Assembly: GCA_016935955.1 (NCBI GenBank)
Contig: JAFGPY010000306.1
Coordinates: forward strand, 1-24,374
Direction: 5' to 3'
Source: Planctomycetota bacterium
GTDB lineage: Bacteria > Planctomycetota > Phycisphaerae > FEN-1346 > JAACEH01
Length of the DNA: 24,374 nucleotides
Positions 22,378-24,374 of the stretch are shown here, piece by piece. Each line of letters begins with the position of its first letter. Within the stretch, counting starts at the first letter, position 1. The notes beneath the pieces were generated by a model. The model was given only the letters and a program-made list of their open reading frames with translations, had not been told where the DNA came from and searched no databases. The position numbers were made by a program, and so were the translations under genes.

Positions 22378-22418
22378 AGTGCCTTGCTTCGCTCGGACGG
22401 GGCAGGGCACTTTCATTT
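22378..22418 (+). terminator. Intrinsic terminator after the dehydrogenase operon
   Basis: Stem AGTGCCTTGC (22378-22387) / GCAGGGCACT (22402-22411), ten pairs with one T-G wobble, 14-base loop, then TTCATTT. It begins 25 bases after the E2 stop and separates the dehydrogenase operon from nfnAB. Confidence 0.7.
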
Positions 22419-22465
22419 GCCGCCCGGCTGTGCCCGAGCGGCCGACGTGGACAAACGGAACGTAG

Positions 22466-22485
22466 GGGCACGGCCCGCCGTGCCC
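22466..22485. repeat. Perfect hairpin upstream of nfnA (possible dispersed repeat or leader element)
   Basis: GGGCACGG / CCGTGCCC, 8-bp perfect arms with a 4-base loop, ending 22 bases before the nfnA ATG and 12 before its GGGA ribosome site. No T-run follows, so a terminator is unlikely. The GGGGCACGG-type palindrome resembles short extragenic repeats seen in many bacterial genomes, but only one copy is visible here. Confidence 0.4.
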
Positions 22486-22507
22486 GTCAGAACTAACGGG
22501 AACAACC

Positions 22508-23383
22508 ATGTACGAGATCGTCAGCAACGAGCAGATCGCACCCCGTGTACACCGCATCCTGGTGCGTGTCCCGAAGATCGCCCTCAAACGCCGCGCCGGC
22601 CAGTTCGTCATTGTCCGCGTGACCGAGCAATGCGAACGCGTGCCGCTGACGATCGCCGACAGCGACCCCGAGCAGGGCACGATCACGCTGGTCGTCCAGG
22701 CCGTCGGCCGCTCGACGATCATTCTGTGCCAGTTGCAGCCCGGCGAGTCGATCCTCGACGTCGTGGGGCCCCTGGGCCACCCGACGCACATTGAGCGTCT
22801 CGGCCACGTCGTTGTGGTGGGCGGTGGCATCGGAACGGCCGTGGCCATGCCGATCGCCGCGGCCATGAAAGCCGCGGGTAACCGGGTCTCTGCCGTCATC
22901 GGCGGCCGCACGCGGGAACTGGTGATTCTGGAAGACGACCTTCGCCGCATCGCGGGCGACGACGGCGACGTGGTGGTCTGCACGGACGACGGGTCCTATG
23001 GCCGCAAGGGTCTGGTGACCGACGCCCTGGCCGAGATGATTGCCGAGCCGGGAGCCGTGGACCTGGTGGTAGCCATCGGCCCGGTGCCGATGATGGAGGC
23101 TGTCTGCAACCTGACGCGCGGCCCCGGCGTGCCGACGGTCGTCAGCCTGAACCCGATCATGATCGACGGCACGGGCATGTGCGGCGGTTGCCGCGTGACC
23201 GTCGGCGGCCAGACGCGGTTCGCCTGTGTCGACGGGCCGGAGTTCGACGGCCACGCGGTCGATTTCAAGGAACTTCGCAACCGCCTCAGCGCATTCCGCG
23301 ACATGGAGGCCCAGGCCCGCGAGCACGCCGAAGAGTATTGCCGCCTCGATGAACAGGTTCGCAGGATGGAGAACGGCCAATGA
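22508..23383 (+). CDS. nfnA: NfnA/SudB-type ferredoxin:NADP+ oxidoreductase small subunit
   Basis: FAD- and 2Fe-2S-containing small subunit of the electron-bifurcating NADH-dependent reduced ferredoxin:NADP+ oxidoreductase, or of the closely related glutamate-synthase-associated protein. The 291-residue product has an FAD-binding beta barrel (1-95), an NAD-binding Rossmann domain with VVVVGGGIGTAVAMP (101-115) and VAIGPVPMMEAV (188-199), and a C-terminal cluster loop. The loop has D220, C225, C228 and C240 (MIDGTGMCGGCRVTVGG ... FACVDGPEF), which fits the family's one-Asp, three-Cys 2Fe-2S site. The C-terminal helix (about 253-288) is usual for NfnA. A weak GGGA ribosome site precedes ATG 22508. 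The stop overlaps the nfnB start (ATGA), so the two are translationally coupled. Confidence 0.9.
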   Translation: MYEIVSNEQIAPRVHRILVRVPKIALKRRAGQFVIVRVTEQCERVPLTIADSDPEQGTITLVVQAVGRSTIILCQLQPGESILDVVGPLGHPTHIERLGHVVVVGGGIGTAVAMPIAAAMKAAGNRVSAVIGGRTRELVILEDDLRRIAGDDGDVVVCTDDGSYGRKGLVTDALAEMIAEPGAVDLVVAIGPVPMMEAVCNLTRGPGVPTVVSLNPIMIDGTGMCGGCRVTVGGQTRFACVDGPEFDGHAVDFKELRNRLSAFRDMEAQAREHAEEYCRLDEQVRRMENGQ

Positions 23384-24374
23384 CCGCCTCGCACGACAAG
23401 ACGAAACGACAAGATCGAGTGCCGATGCGTGAGCAGCCGGCCGCCCAGCGCGTCAAAAACTTCGACGAGGTGCCGTATGGCTACTCGCTCGAAGAGGCCA
23501 TCGCCGAAGCCCAGCGCTGCCTGCGGTGCAAGAAGCCGCTGTGTGTCACCGGCTGTCCCGTCGAGATCGACATCCCCGGCTTCGTCGGGGCCATTGCCGA
23601 CGGCGACATCCGCAAAGCCATCCGTACGCTCAAGGAGTCCAACACCCTCCCGGCCGTCTGCGGCCGCGTCTGCCCGCAGGAGAACCAGTGCGAGGTCCGC
23701 TGTGTCCTCGGCAAAAAGGGCACGCCCGTAGCCATCGGCAACCTGGAGCGCTTCGCCGCCGATTGGGAACGCGAGCAGGGACAGGTGGATGTGCCCGAAC
23801 GTGCCGAACCGACGGGCCGCCGCGTCGCGGTCGTCGGCAGCGGGCCGGCCGGTCTGACCTGTGCCGGCGAACTGGCTCGCCGCGGCCACGAGGTGGTGAT
23901 CTTCGAGGCCCTCCATGCGTCCGGCGGCGTGCTGGTCTACGGCATCCCCGAGTTCCGCCTGCCCAAACGCATCGTCAAGGCCGAGATCGACAACCTCCAG
24001 GCCATGGGCGTCGCCATGCGGCTCAACTCGGTGGTCGGCAAGCTGGACACTGTGGACGAACTGCTCGCCGAGTTCGACGCCGTCTTCATCGGCACCGGCG
24101 CCGGCCTGCCGAAGTTCAAGAAGATTCCCGGCGAGAACCTTGTCGGCGTCTACTCAGCCAACGAATACCTGACGCGGGCCAACCTGATGCGGTCGTACCA
24201 GTGGCCCGAGAGCGGCACGCCACCGATCCGCTCGCGGCGGGTCGTGGTGATTGGCGGCGGCAACGTGGCCATGGACGCGGCGCGGACGGCCGTGCGCCTC
24301 GGGGCGGAGAAGGTCGTCCTGGCCTACCGCCGTAGCGAGGAAGAGATGCCGGCCCGCAAGCCCGAGATTCACCA
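23380..24374 (+). CDS. nfnB: NfnB/GltA-type flavoprotein large subunit (partial, runs off the right edge)
   Basis: NADPH-binding FAD/4Fe-4S subunit, related to the glutamate synthase small subunit. In NfnAB it bifurcates electrons from NADPH to ferredoxin and NAD+, or the reverse. About 331 of some 460-490 residues are visible. Two N-terminal cysteine sets that bind 4Fe-4S clusters are present: C47-x2-C50-x4-C55-x3-C59 (RCLRCKKPLCVTGCP) and C94-x3-C98-x5-C104-x3-C108 (CGRVCPQENQCEVRC). The FAD site VVGSGPAGLTCAGEL is at 151-165 and the NADPH site VVIGGGNVAMDAARTA at 289-304. ATG 23380 overlaps the nfnA stop in ATGA. The C-terminal third lies beyond the window, so completeness cannot be judged. 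The alternative, a stand-alone glutamate synthase small subunit, is less likely because nfnA is next to it. Confidence 0.92.
   Translation, partial: MTASHDKTKRQDRVPMREQPAAQRVKNFDEVPYGYSLEEAIAEAQRCLRCKKPLCVTGCPVEIDIPGFVGAIADGDIRKAIRTLKESNTLPAVCGRVCPQENQCEVRCVLGKKGTPVAIGNLERFAADWEREQGQVDVPERAEPTGRRVAVVGSGPAGLTCAGELARRGHEVVIFEALHASGGVLVYGIPEFRLPKRIVKAEIDNLQAMGVAMRLNSVVGKLDTVDELLAEFDAVFIGTGAGLPKFKKIPGENLVGVYSANEYLTRANLMRSYQWPESGTPPIRSRRVVVIGGGNVAMDAARTAVRLGAEKVVLAYRRSEEEMPARKPEIH

Overview
The window is GC-rich chromosomal DNA from a bacterium, most likely a Planctomycetota member of the Phycisphaerae type with an anaerobic or oxygen-tolerant heterotrophic life. This assignment is an inference from gene content: rubrerythrin and an iron-sulfur flavoprotein, a corrinoid-type UroD-family methyltransferase, sugar hydrolases of families GH32 and GH78, a ROK sugar kinase, a zinc-ribbon/HEAT membrane protein and an NfnAB-type transhydrogenase. 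There are no rRNA or tRNA genes, insertion sequences, CRISPR arrays or phage genes. Coding density is high and no gap exceeds 300 bases.

Layout. (1) 1-1184, minus strand: an iron-sulfur flavoprotein that runs off the left edge, and rubrerythrin, each with its own promoter; a terminator separates them. (2) 1396-3575, plus: a stand-alone MtaA/CmuA-like methyltransferase and a zinc-ribbon, single-TM, HEAT-repeat protein. (3) 3668-5964, minus: a two-gene sugar operon, ROK kinase then GH32 hydrolase, with an inverted repeat inside its candidate promoter. (4) 6234-9636, plus: a FabZ-type dehydratase and a GH78 alpha-L-rhamnosidase-like enzyme. (5) 9800-12431, plus: a membrane-anchored S41 C-terminal processing protease closed by a terminator, then tRNA t6A enzyme TsaD. 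(6) 12546-17099, plus: two tandem copies of a Na/Pi-cotransporter + PhoU-like cassette, followed without a break by larB (nickel-pincer cofactor synthesis) and nnrD (NAD(P)HX repair). (7) 18840-22353, plus: E1alpha, E1beta and E2 of a pyruvate/acetoin-type dehydrogenase complex with its own promoter and terminator; no E3 is in view. (8) 22508 to the right edge, plus: nfnA and nfnB, translationally coupled, the second cut by the window end.

How the genes work together. The 2-oxoacid dehydrogenase makes acyl-CoA and NADH, and NfnAB can move electrons between NADH, NADPH and ferredoxin, so regions 7 and 8 form a central-carbon/redox block. Rubrerythrin and the Fe-S flavoprotein fit peroxide and oxygen handling. 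ROK + GH32 (probably fructose-containing sugars) and GH78 (rhamnosides) point to use of plant or algal glycans. Start sites were revised for several genes (rok, GH78, tsaD, both Na/Pi genes, the second PhoU-like gene, larB), because the longest open frame runs upstream through a promoter, terminator or neighbouring gene.

I did not find a clearly new defence or mobile system. The most unusual items are the duplicated Na/Pi-PhoU cassette (an almost exact 2302-bp period), the conserved two-cysteine insert in both transporters, the second degenerate subunit-binding domain in E2, and the operator-like palindrome in the rok-GH32 promoter.
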